DNA of 64,000 nucleotides, taken from assembly GCA_965227035.1 (NCBI GenBank), contig OZ245724.1:992001-1056000 (forward strand), read 5' to 3'. This DNA is from CBDDFQ01 sp965227035 (GTDB lineage Bacteria; Pseudomonadota; Gammaproteobacteria; Burkholderiales; Burkholderiaceae_C). Below are positions 49,478 through 57,712 of this stretch, piece by piece (within the stretch, counting starts at the first letter, position 1; each line of letters begins with the position of its first letter). The notes beneath the pieces are model-generated. The model was given only the letters and a program-made list of their open reading frames with translations, did not search any database and was not told the origin of the DNA. Both the position numbers and the translations under genes were made by a program.

Positions 49478-51513
49478 TACCGGCTATTTTCACCCGGCCA
49501 CTGGATGGATCGCCACTCACGTTGCAATTGAGCCAGCGACTGTTGCATCTGCGCGCGACCACCGGAATTCGCCGACGGACGCGCATAACGCAGCGCCTCC
49601 AGCCGCAACAGCCAGTCATAGACATTCGCCATCGCGGATTCGCCGAATTTGGCGCGGGCACGTATCGCCATCTGGCGCGGCGGCGTCGATTCGTCTACTG
49701 CCACCCCGTGCTTCAACATCTGCTTGCGAACTTTCGTCAGCAGGCGCAGCCACGGATCGTGCTTGCGCTTTTCCCAGGCGGCCCAGACGGCTCCCAAAGC
49801 GCTCACGCCAATGACGATTCCCAGCAAAAGGGTAGCCAGGTCTTCCCAGCTGGGCGAGGTGAAGCCGAGGTTCTTGAGCAGATCGACCTGCTTGCTTTGG
49901 GTGTAGTTGAGCACCCACTGATTCCAGCCGTTGTTGACTGCTTCCCAAGTGGCGCGCATGTTCACAAGCAAGGTCGGGCTGAACGATTCCATGGCACCGG
50001 CGAATACGCCTCGCGGAGGCGTCAGCCTTTGAAACGCGCCGATTCGCTCCGGTGAGATGGCACCGGTCGGATCGACCCTCACCCAGCCCTTGCCCGATTC
50101 CCACACCTCTGCCCAGGCATGTGCATCGGCCTGGCGCACCACCCAGAAATTATCGACCGCGTTCAACTCGCCGCCTTGGTATCCGGTGACGATGCGCGCA
50201 GGAATGTTCATTGCGCGCATCAGGATGACGAACGACGAGGCGATGTGTTCGCAGAAGCCCGCCTTTTTGTCGAACCAGAATTCGTCCGATGTTTCACGTC
50301 CGTATACGCCGGGCTCGAGCGTGTACGAATAGCCGCCGGTGCGCAGTCGGGTCAGGATTGCGGTGACCAGGCCTGCGGTGTCGGCGCCGGGGTTTTCCTG
50401 CTTGATCGTTTGCGCCAGTTCTCTGGTGCGCGGATTCGATCCCTCGGGCAGCAGCATGAATTCGCCCAGTCCGTTCAACGAGCGTTTGGGGCCGTGGGTG
50501 AACTGCGTGTAGCTGGTTGCACGATAGCGAATGAGATCGTTCACCGGCCTGTCCAGCATCCATTGAAGGTCTGGCAGCATGGCGACCTCCATTCCCGAAA
50601 CGCTGGGCGGCGTCTTCACGGCTTCGAGCAGAAACAGCCAGGGCTTGTTGTTCTGCTCCAGCGTGACCTCGTACTTGTATTCCTGCCCGGACACCTCGAG
50701 GTCAGCCGGAAGCGGAAACTGCCGCGACAGTCTGGACTGCTGCGGTCGCCATTGGCGTCCGTCGAAATCCGAGAGTACCGGACCGCGGAAATACAACTCG
50801 CTTTGCCGAGGGGGAGGCCCCTCGAATTTCACTCGCAATGCAATACCGTCATCGAGCGCCAGACTGGTGATGTTGCCCACCTCCATGGTCGACGAGAGCC
50901 CGCTTCTACCAGTGGGCACATCGGCTGGCGCTCCCCACAGCGGAGCGACTCGCGGGAACAGCATGAACAGCACTACCATCACCGGCGTGCCGAACAGCGC
51001 CATCTTTGCCGCAATTCCTGCGGACTCGCGCAATGGCGGCTTGCCCACCGGCATATGCGCGTTCACCAATGCCGTGAGAAGACCGAGCAGACCGAGCACC
51101 ATCGCGAGCGCCGTGAGCAGCGATTGCGAAAAGAAGAAGTTGCTCAGCATCGTGAAGAAGCCGAGAAAAAACACCACGAACGCATCGCGGCGACCCCGAA
51201 GCTCCAGCGTCTTCAGCGCGAGAAGCACAACGACCAAAGTCACGCCGGCTTCGCGGCCGAGGATGGTGCGGTAGGTGAAAAAGGTCGCGCCGAGCGCAAT
51301 CGCCAGAAGGCTTGCTCGCCACCAGATTCCCGGCAGAGGTCGCGAGCGCCAGCTGAGCGCGCCCCGCCAGATCAGCACGCCAGCGGTTAGAACCGAGCAC
51401 CACACCGGCAGCCGATTGACCTGCGGGAGCACGACCCAGCCGATCACGAACAACAGGAACATCGTGTCCCGACTGTCGCGCGGCAGAGTCTTGAATTTGT
51501 CGATGAAGCTCAT
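49477..51513 (-). CDS. tgpA: TgpA-like transglutaminase membrane protein
   Basis: A 678-residue membrane protein. The N-terminal third has about five or six transmembrane helices (DUF3488), then a periplasmic transglutaminase core with Cys in KKAGFCEHIASSFVIL, His in ADAHAWAEVW and Asp in WVRVDPTGA, and a final helix near residue 570 followed by a cytoplasmic DUF4129-like tail. The Pseudomonas homologue is essential and thought to act in the periplasm on cell-envelope components. It is cotranscribed with DUF58 (12 nt upstream) and mltB (1-nt overlap). Confidence 0.92.
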   Translation of the reverse strand: MSFIDKFKTLPRDSRDTMFLLFVIGWVVLPQVNRLPVWCSVLTAGVLIWRGALSWRSRPLPGIWWRASLLAIALGATFFTYRTILGREAGVTLVVVLLALKTLELRGRRDAFVVFFLGFFTMLSNFFFSQSLLTALAMVLGLLGLLTALVNAHMPVGKPPLRESAGIAAKMALFGTPVMVVLFMLFPRVAPLWGAPADVPTGRSGLSSTMEVGNITSLALDDGIALRVKFEGPPPRQSELYFRGPVLSDFDGRQWRPQQSRLSRQFPLPADLEVSGQEYKYEVTLEQNNKPWLFLLEAVKTPPSVSGMEVAMLPDLQWMLDRPVNDLIRYRATSYTQFTHGPKRSLNGLGEFMLLPEGSNPRTRELAQTIKQENPGADTAGLVTAILTRLRTGGYSYTLEPGVYGRETSDEFWFDKKAGFCEHIASSFVILMRAMNIPARIVTGYQGGELNAVDNFWVVRQADAHAWAEVWESGKGWVRVDPTGAISPERIGAFQRLTPPRGVFAGAMESFSPTLLVNMRATWEAVNNGWNQWVLNYTQSKQVDLLKNLGFTSPSWEDLATLLLGIVIGVSALGAVWAAWEKRKHDPWLRLLTKVRKQMLKHGVAVDESTPPRQMAIRARAKFGESAMANVYDWLLRLEALRYARPSANSGGRAQMQQSLAQLQREWRSIQWPGENSR

Positions 51514-51525
51514 GATTCGCGAGCC

Positions 51526-52530
51526 TCAGGCGACAGCCAGAGCTTCGAGGCAATTGCGGCGGTGCGCTTCGCCATGAGCGGGCGCGATCTGAATATTCGG
51601 CAGTCGAAGTCCGTAATCCAGGCCAAGGCGGTCGGCTTGAAGCACCCATGCACACAGACGCTGCAATCGATGCTCGACGCCCGTTGCGCCGCACTGGTGG
51701 AAGTCGAGCCAGAGATCCTGCCTCTGAGCCTGCTGTGTGTCGCGACTCACGAGTTCATCGGCTTTCGCTGCTTTTTTCCACACCACCAGCTTCAAAGGAT
51801 CGCCCCGGCGATAGGCGCGTACGCCGTCGAATTCACCTGCTTCGCGGCTGTTGGTCGCGCCGCCGGTTCCGGGACGCGGTTCACCCGGCGGAAGTGGTGG
51901 GCCGAAGACTTCGGGCGTCGGATACACGAGCAATTGCGCGGCCGGACGCCAGACGGTCCACACGCGAAACGTGCCGAGAGGAAAGCGGGTTTCAGCCGTG
52001 ATCGGAGGCACCTGATTCATGCCTCGCTTCGCTGGCTGAAACGCAACATGAATATTTGCAGTGGTGACGGCTGGAACATCGACCCAGGACCACTGCCCGA
52101 CATCGACCACCGAAAAGCCAATGCCGCGCCTGACTGACTTGCTCTCGTTGACCACTCGAATATCGAGCGTTGCGCTGGTGCCGAGGAATTGCGGTGTCGG
52201 TGGGTCGAGATGCATGGTCAGCCCACGCAAGGTTCCGTGGCAGATATGCATGCCTGCAAGCGCACTGCCCGCCAGAAGAAACGTGAGGAGATAGCCGAGG
52301 TTCAGCTGGAAGTTGATCGAAGCAATCAGCAGTGTGACCAGCGTGGCACCGAGCATCAATCCGGCGCGAGTCGGCAGGATGTAGACATTGCGTTGACCGA
52401 GCGTGAGAGTGTCGTTCAGCGGCAGACGAGACTGCCACCATTTTCTGAATCGGCGTCGAACGAAGCCGTATTGCTTTGCCGGTTTCGAGGGCTCCGATTC
52501 CGGGGCTGAAAGACTGATCGTCTCGGACAT
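51526..52530 (-). CDS. DUF58 domain-containing protein
   Basis: A 334-residue protein with two membrane helices near residues 50-95 (LMLGATLVTLLIASINFQ, LGYLLTFLLAGSALAGM), a beta-rich region and then the DUF58 motif FDGVRAYRRGDPLKLVVWKKAA that ends in a VWA-like fold. DUF58 proteins are standard partners of MoxR ATPases and are thought to scaffold their targets. I chose the ATG at 52530, because the frame upstream reads into the moxR 3' end. No enzymatic motif is present. Confidence 0.9.
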   Translation of the reverse strand: MSETISLSAPESEPSKPAKQYGFVRRRFRKWWQSRLPLNDTLTLGQRNVYILPTRAGLMLGATLVTLLIASINFQLNLGYLLTFLLAGSALAGMHICHGTLRGLTMHLDPPTPQFLGTSATLDIRVVNESKSVRRGIGFSVVDVGQWSWVDVPAVTTANIHVAFQPAKRGMNQVPPITAETRFPLGTFRVWTVWRPAAQLLVYPTPEVFGPPLPPGEPRPGTGGATNSREAGEFDGVRAYRRGDPLKLVVWKKAAKADELVSRDTQQAQRQDLWLDFHQCGATGVEHRLQRLCAWVLQADRLGLDYGLRLPNIQIAPAHGEAHRRNCLEALAVA

Positions 52531-52558
52531 GGATGCGGTGTTTATACGTCGGTGCGAA

Positions 52559-53479
52559 TCAGGGAAGCGGCACCGATTCGACCATCGCACGCACCTGCTC
52601 GAAAGATCCGCGTCCGGCATCGCTAACCGGGATCAAACGGTGCGCAATGCATTGGGCGACGACGGCCTGCACATCGTCGGGTGCTACGTAATCGCGTCCG
52701 CTCAAAAGTGCATTCGCCTTGGCCGCGCGAACCAGTGCAATGCCGGCGCGTGGGCTCAACCCTTGCAGGAACCATCGTCCCGAACGAGTCGCGGCGATGA
52801 CGTCCTGCACGTAATCGAGAAGAGCATCCGACGCGTGCACTGCGAGCACTTGCGCTTGCAACGCTTCGAGCTGTTCGGTAGATAGCAACGGAGCGAGCGA
52901 GTCGATCAGATCGCGCCGGTCGGCACCGCCGAGCAGCTGACGCTCGGCCAGGCGATCCGGGTATCCGAGAGAAATGCGCATGAGAAACCGGTCGAGCTGC
53001 GATTCGGGCAGGGCGAATGTTCCCAGCTGGTCGTGCGGGTTCTGCGTGGCAATGACGAAGAAGGGCGACGGCAAGGCGCGAGTTTCGCCTTCCACCGTGA
53101 CCTGTTTTTCTTCCATGGCTTCGAGCAGGGCGCTCTGGGTCTTGGGACTGGCGCGATTGATTTCATCGGCAAGCAGCACCTGAGCGAACACAGGGCCGGG
53201 GTGAAACACGAAGGCTTCCTTGCCGCGCTCATATATAGACACGCCCGACAGATCGCTGGGCATCAGGTCGGAGGTGAATTGAACGCGCGAAAACTGAAGT
53301 CCGAAGGTGCGCGACAGCGCGTGGGCAAGGGTGGTTTTGCCGACTCCGGGAACGTCTTCGATCAGCAAATGGCCTCCAGCCAAAAGACACGCTACGCAGT
53401 CGCGAACCTGTGCCTCTTTGCCCACGATCACCGTGTTAAGCTGATTTAAAAGACTATTCAGTTTGAGTTGCGCATCCAT
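52559..53479 (-). CDS. MoxR-family AAA+ ATPase
   Basis: A 306-residue AAA+ ATPase of the MoxR class, chaperone-like proteins that mature or activate membrane and periplasm-linked complexes. Walker A GVPGVGKTTLA is near residues 43-53, with the Walker B region VLLADEINRASPKTQSALLEAMEE, sensor 1 VIATQNP, and the C-terminal lid with SPRAGIALVRAAKANALL. It is the first gene of the DUF58-tgpA-mltB unit and diverges from the histone-deacetylase-like gene, with 30 nt between starts. Confidence 0.93.
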   Translation of the reverse strand: MDAQLKLNSLLNQLNTVIVGKEAQVRDCVACLLAGGHLLIEDVPGVGKTTLAHALSRTFGLQFSRVQFTSDLMPSDLSGVSIYERGKEAFVFHPGPVFAQVLLADEINRASPKTQSALLEAMEEKQVTVEGETRALPSPFFVIATQNPHDQLGTFALPESQLDRFLMRISLGYPDRLAERQLLGGADRRDLIDSLAPLLSTEQLEALQAQVLAVHASDALLDYVQDVIAATRSGRWFLQGLSPRAGIALVRAAKANALLSGRDYVAPDDVQAVVAQCIAHRLIPVSDAGRGSFEQVRAMVESVPLP

Positions 53480-53509
53480 GGCGTGACGTTATCCGAAAAC
53501 TAACAACTG

Positions 53510-54475
53510 GTGACTAACTCAGTGAATAAGACCGGGTATTACACACATCGTGACTGCCACAAACACGAGATGGGCCGCGGGCACCCCGAGTGCCCCGAAC
53601 GACTCGACGTCATCGACGATCGATTGCTGCTGACGCAGGTGTTGGATGGCCTGGAGCGATTCGACGCACCGGCCGCATCCATCGCCGATCTGGAACTCGC
53701 GCACACCACACGTCACATCGAATCGATCAGGGCTTTATCGGAAAAAGTTGCGCAGAACAAGCTGGCGGGCGGACCGGATCACGAGTTCATCGATGGCGAC
53801 ACGCTGGTCAACGAATTCACATGGAGCGCTGCGCTGCATGCAGCCGGCGCTGCAGTCGCGGCAACCGATGCCGTCATTTCGGGCGAACTCGAAAACGCCT
53901 TCTGCGCTGTGCGCCCGCCGGGTCACCATGCGTGCCGGGACAAGGCGATGGGCTTCTGCTTTTTCAACAACGTGGCGGTTGCAGCGCTGCATGCGGTGGA
54001 ACGTCACGGCCTGAAGCGAGTGGCCGTCGTCGACTTCGATGTGCACCATGGCAACGGCACCGAGGACATCCTGCAGGGCGACGATCGCTTCCTCATGGTG
54101 GGCTTCTTCCAGCACCCGCTTTACCCGAACAGCGGGGCAGACTCGACCGCATCGAACATGTTGAATCTGCCAATGCCTGCTTACACAAAAGGACTCGAGA
54201 TTCGGGAAGCTATCGACATGATGTGGATCCCGCGGCTCGAGGAATTCAAACCCGAGATGATTTTTGTGAGCGCGGGGTTCGACGCGCATCGAGAAGACGA
54301 TCTCGGTCAGCTCGGACTCGTCGAGCAGGACTTCGTGTGGATCACGACGCAGATCAAGAACATCGCTCGCCGATTTTCCGGTGGCAAGATCGTGTCGTGC
54401 CTCGAAGGTGGCTATCACCTCGACGCGCTGGCCACCAGCGTCGAGGCGCATGTTCGCGTTCTCGCAGACCTTTAA
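53510..54475 (+). CDS. Histone deacetylase-family (class II-like) amidohydrolase
   Basis: A zinc-dependent deacetylase of 321 residues. Active-site motifs are GRGHPECPERLDVI, RPPGHHACRDKAMGFCFFNNVA, and VVDFDVHHGNGTEDIL with metal-binding Asp and His; the third ligand Asp is in SAGFDAHREDDLG. Bacterial relatives deacetylate polyamines or small amides rather than histones. The start is GTG at 53510; another GTG four codons later is possible. The MscS gene follows after 12 nt. Confidence 0.9.
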   Translation: MTNSVNKTGYYTHRDCHKHEMGRGHPECPERLDVIDDRLLLTQVLDGLERFDAPAASIADLELAHTTRHIESIRALSEKVAQNKLAGGPDHEFIDGDTLVNEFTWSAALHAAGAAVAATDAVISGELENAFCAVRPPGHHACRDKAMGFCFFNNVAVAALHAVERHGLKRVAVVDFDVHHGNGTEDILQGDDRFLMVGFFQHPLYPNSGADSTASNMLNLPMPAYTKGLEIREAIDMMWIPRLEEFKPEMIFVSAGFDAHREDDLGQLGLVEQDFVWITTQIKNIARRFSGGKIVSCLEGGYHLDALATSVEAHVRVLADL

Positions 54476-54487
54476 TTTGACTTTTAC

Positions 54488-55774
54488 ATGACAGAACTTT
54501 CCCGATTACTGCGCGACTTTCACAACTCGAACACCTGGATCGAGCTGGCGGTCCTGATTGCGTGCATCGCGATTGCCTGGGGCCTGGTGAGGCTTGCCGG
54601 CCGTGGCCAGCCGGAGGACTCGATCTGGTTCGGCAAAAAGACAGTCGACGGCGTTTTGTTCCCGTTCCTTGCGCTGCTGCTGGTTTATCTGGCCAGCCAT
54701 CAGGTCGCTCGATTCCAGCCTATCGTCGTGCTGAAAGTGGCGGTGCCGATTCTGGTGTCGCTCGCATTCATTCGATTGTTCGCTCGGGTCATCGAATCGG
54801 TATTCCCGCGATCGCCGCTGATGCACCTGGTGATTCGCGCGGTGTCGCTAGTCGCATGGCTTGCGGCTGTGGCATGGATCGTTGGCGTGTTGCCGACCAT
54901 CCGCGATGAACTCGACGCGATCACCCTGTCATTCGGCAAGACCCGGGTCAGCATCGCCACGATGATCAGCGGAGTCCTGTCGGCTGGTCTGGTGCTGGTG
55001 GTGACGCTCTGGATTTCAGCGACCATCGAGCGGCGGGTGCTCGATCAGGCGGTGACCGACCTGTCGATGCGCAAGGTTGTCTCGAATGTCGTTCGCTCGG
55101 TGCTGATTCTGGTGGGGCTGCTGTTCGCGCTTTCCGCAGTAGGCGTCGACTTGACCGCTCTGTCGGTGCTCGGTGGCGCGGTCGGCGTGGGGCTCGGTTT
55201 CGGTTTGCAAAAGCTCGCATCGAACTACGTGAGCGGCTTCGTCATATTGCTGGAGCGTTCGATTCGTATTGGCGACAACGTGCGGGTGGACAGCTTCGAA
55301 GGCCGGATCACCGACATCAAGACCCGATACACCCTGATTCGCGCTGGCAACGGTCGCGAATCCATCGTTCCGAACGAACTGCTCATCACGCAGCGGGTCG
55401 AAAACCTGTCGATTGCCGACCTGAAATTCAACATCACCACCAATATCGTGGTGGGCTACGAAAGCAATCCGGAGCAGGTGCAGGAGATTCTGACCAACGC
55501 TGCGAAGGTCCAGGAACGCGTCCTGAAAGACCCGGTCCCGATTGCGTATCTAGTCAATTTCGCGCCCGACGGCATCGAGTTCAGCCTGAATTTCTGGGTG
55601 GCAGACCCCTCGAAAGGGCAGGCGAACATCAAGTCGGATATCAATATCGCGATCCTCAAGGCCTTGCGCGAAGCGAACATCGACATTCCGTATCCGCAAC
55701 GATCGATCCGGCTCGATGAATCCCTAGGAAAAGTCGTCGATTCCGCATTGCATAAAATAGCTGGCTCGCCCTAA
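54488..55774 (+). CDS. MscS-family mechanosensitive channel
   Basis: A 428-residue inner-membrane channel with about five or six N-terminal helices. The pore-lining helix is recognised by LSVLGGAVGVGLGFGLQKLASNYVSG near residues 226-251, with the Gly/Ala packing pattern of MscS. The cytoplasmic beta domain (GRITDIKTRYTLIRAGNGRESIVPNE) follows. It protects cells from osmotic downshock. Extra N-terminal helices make it longer than E. coli MscS (286 residues). Confidence 0.92.
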   Translation: MTELSRLLRDFHNSNTWIELAVLIACIAIAWGLVRLAGRGQPEDSIWFGKKTVDGVLFPFLALLLVYLASHQVARFQPIVVLKVAVPILVSLAFIRLFARVIESVFPRSPLMHLVIRAVSLVAWLAAVAWIVGVLPTIRDELDAITLSFGKTRVSIATMISGVLSAGLVLVVTLWISATIERRVLDQAVTDLSMRKVVSNVVRSVLILVGLLFALSAVGVDLTALSVLGGAVGVGLGFGLQKLASNYVSGFVILLERSIRIGDNVRVDSFEGRITDIKTRYTLIRAGNGRESIVPNELLITQRVENLSIADLKFNITTNIVVGYESNPEQVQEILTNAAKVQERVLKDPVPIAYLVNFAPDGIEFSLNFWVADPSKGQANIKSDINIAILKALREANIDIPYPQRSIRLDESLGKVVDSALHKIAGSP

Positions 55775-55876
55775 AAGGCGCGAATTGCAGAGTTCGACCC
55801 GATTTGGTTCTGCTCGATCTCCGATTTGCGCTGGTGTCAGCTCAGAACAATTTTTAATTTCTCTTCTGGAGTCCAA

Positions 55877-56626
55877 ATGAAGGTGCTTGTCCCGGTCAAA
55901 CGCGTGGTCGATTACAACGTCAAGGTCAGAGTCAAATCCGACGGTAGCGGAGTCGACATCGCCAACGTGAAGATGAGCATGAACCCCTTCGACGAGATCG
56001 CTGTCGAAGAAGCGGTTCGCTTGAAGGAAAAAGGCGTGGTCACCGAAGTGATCGCCGTGTCCTGCGGTGTCACGCAGTGCCAGGAAACCCTGCGCACGGC
56101 CATGGCCATCGGCGCCGATCGAGCGATCCTCGTGGAAACCTCGGAAGAACTGCAACCTCTTGCAGTCGCCAAGCTGCTCAAGGCGCTGGTCGACAAAGAG
56201 CAGCCCCAGCTGGTCATCCTCGGCAAACAGGCCATCGACGACGATTCCAACCAGACCGGCCAGATGCTTGCCGCACTGCTAGATCTGCCGCAAGCGACTT
56301 TCGCGAGCAAGGTCGAAGTGGCCGACGGCAAGGCGACTGTCACCCGCGAAGTCGATGGCGGTCTGGAAACCATCTCGATCAGCTTGCCCGCGATCATCAC
56401 CACCGACCTTCGACTGAACGAGCCGCGCTACGTGACGCTGCCGAACATCATGAAGGCCAAGAAAAAGCAGATGGATATCGTCAAGCCCGAAGACCTCGGC
56501 GTAGACGTGACGCCTCGTCTGAAGACGCTCAAGGTGTCCGAGCCGCCCAAGCGCGGCGCCGGTATCAAGGTGCCCGATGTGGCTACCCTGGTCGCCAAGC
56601 TGAAGAACGAAGCCAAAGTCATCTAA
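55877..56626 (+). CDS. etfB: Electron transfer flavoprotein, beta subunit
   Basis: The ADP/AMP-binding subunit of ETF, 249 residues, which takes electrons from acyl-CoA dehydrogenases and passes them to ETF-quinone oxidoreductase. It starts MKVLVPVKRVVDYNVKVRV and contains NPFDEIAVEEAVRLKE and GKQAIDDDSNQTGQMLAALL, which are family signatures. I chose the ATG at 55877 with CTGGAG upstream. etfA follows after 28 nt and an acyl-CoA dehydrogenase gene lies just downstream. Confidence 0.95.
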   Translation: MKVLVPVKRVVDYNVKVRVKSDGSGVDIANVKMSMNPFDEIAVEEAVRLKEKGVVTEVIAVSCGVTQCQETLRTAMAIGADRAILVETSEELQPLAVAKLLKALVDKEQPQLVILGKQAIDDDSNQTGQMLAALLDLPQATFASKVEVADGKATVTREVDGGLETISISLPAIITTDLRLNEPRYVTLPNIMKAKKKQMDIVKPEDLGVDVTPRLKTLKVSEPPKRGAGIKVPDVATLVAKLKNEAKVI

Positions 56627-56654
56627 AGCTAACAAGAACAAAGGACACATCGAT

Positions 56655-57587
56655 ATGTCATCACTCGTCATTGCAGAACACGACAACGCATCCATCAAGC
56701 CGGCAACCCTCAACACCGTGACCGCAGCGGTGGCTATGGGTGGCGACGTTCACGTGCTGGTCGCAGGATCGAACGCAGGCGGCGCGGCTGCTGCAGCCGC
56801 GAAGATCGCAGGCGTCACCAAGGTGATTCACGCCGACGGCGCGCCGCTCGCCGAAGGCCTTGCAGAAAACATCGCAGCGCAGGTGCTGTCGCTTGCCGAT
56901 GCCTACTCGCACATCCTTTTCCCATCGACCGCAATGGGCAAGAACATCGCTCCCCGCGTTGCGGCCAAGCTCGATGTGGCACAGGTCAGCGACATCACCA
57001 AAGTCATTTCGCCCGACACCTTCGAGCGCCCGATTTACGCGGGTAACGCGATTGCCACCGTTCAGTGCGCCGATCCGAAGATCGTGTTCACGGTTCGCAC
57101 CACCGGCTTCGATGCAGCCGCTGCAGAAGGCGGCTCCGCTGCTATAGAAACGCCCGCAGCCGTGGCCGATTCCGGCAAGAGCACTTTTGTTGGACGCGAA
57201 GTCACCAAGAGCGATCGCCCCGAACTCACGGCGGCCAAGATCATCGTGTCCGGCGGACGTGCATTGGGCAGCGCAGAAAAATTCAATGAAGTCATGACGC
57301 CTCTAGCCGACAAGCTCGGTGCAGCACTCGGCGCTAGCCGCGCTGCGGTCGATGCCGGCTATGCGCCCAATGACTGGCAAGTCGGGCAGACCGGCAAGAT
57401 CGTTGCGCCGCAGTTGTACATTGCGGCGGGCATCTCGGGTGCCATTCAGCATCTGGCCGGCATGAAAGATTCCAAGGTGATCGTCGCGATCAACAAGGAC
57501 GGCGAAGCGCCTATCTTCAGCGTGGCCGACTACGGCCTAGAAGCCGATCTGTTCACGGCGGTGCCTGAACTGGTTGCAGCGCTCTAA
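56655..57587 (+). CDS. etfA: Electron transfer flavoprotein, alpha subunit
   Basis: FAD-binding subunit of ETF, 310 residues. The N-terminal half (SLVIAEHDNASIKPATLNTV, then FPSTAMGKNIAPRVAAKLDV) pairs with EtfB. The C-terminal FAD domain carries VSGGRALGSAEKF, GQTGKIVAPQLYIAAGISGAIQHLAGMKDSKVIVAINKD. It forms an operon with etfB and ends at a strong terminator, so the acyl-CoA dehydrogenase downstream has a separate promoter. Confidence 0.95.
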   Translation: MSSLVIAEHDNASIKPATLNTVTAAVAMGGDVHVLVAGSNAGGAAAAAAKIAGVTKVIHADGAPLAEGLAENIAAQVLSLADAYSHILFPSTAMGKNIAPRVAAKLDVAQVSDITKVISPDTFERPIYAGNAIATVQCADPKIVFTVRTTGFDAAAAEGGSAAIETPAAVADSGKSTFVGREVTKSDRPELTAAKIIVSGGRALGSAEKFNEVMTPLADKLGAALGASRAAVDAGYAPNDWQVGQTGKIVAPQLYIAAGISGAIQHLAGMKDSKVIVAINKDGEAPIFSVADYGLEADLFTAVPELVAAL

Positions 57588-57595
57588 GCAGCACT

Positions 57596-57630
57596 AACGC
57601 CACGGCAGACACCGTGGCGTTTTGTTTTTT
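57596..57630 (+). terminator. Rho-independent terminator after etfA
   Basis: AACGCCACGG (57596-57605) and CCGTGGCGTT (57612-57621) form a perfect 10-bp stem with a 6-nt loop, followed by TTGTTTTTT. It starts 9 nt after the etfA stop. Confidence 0.88.
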
Positions 57631-57712
57631 CGGTTCGTGATCATTCGATTTTCATAAACGCAGCGAGCGTCACGAGCGCAAGCTGAAATAACAAAGAGAC
57701 AGGAGCAGCGCC

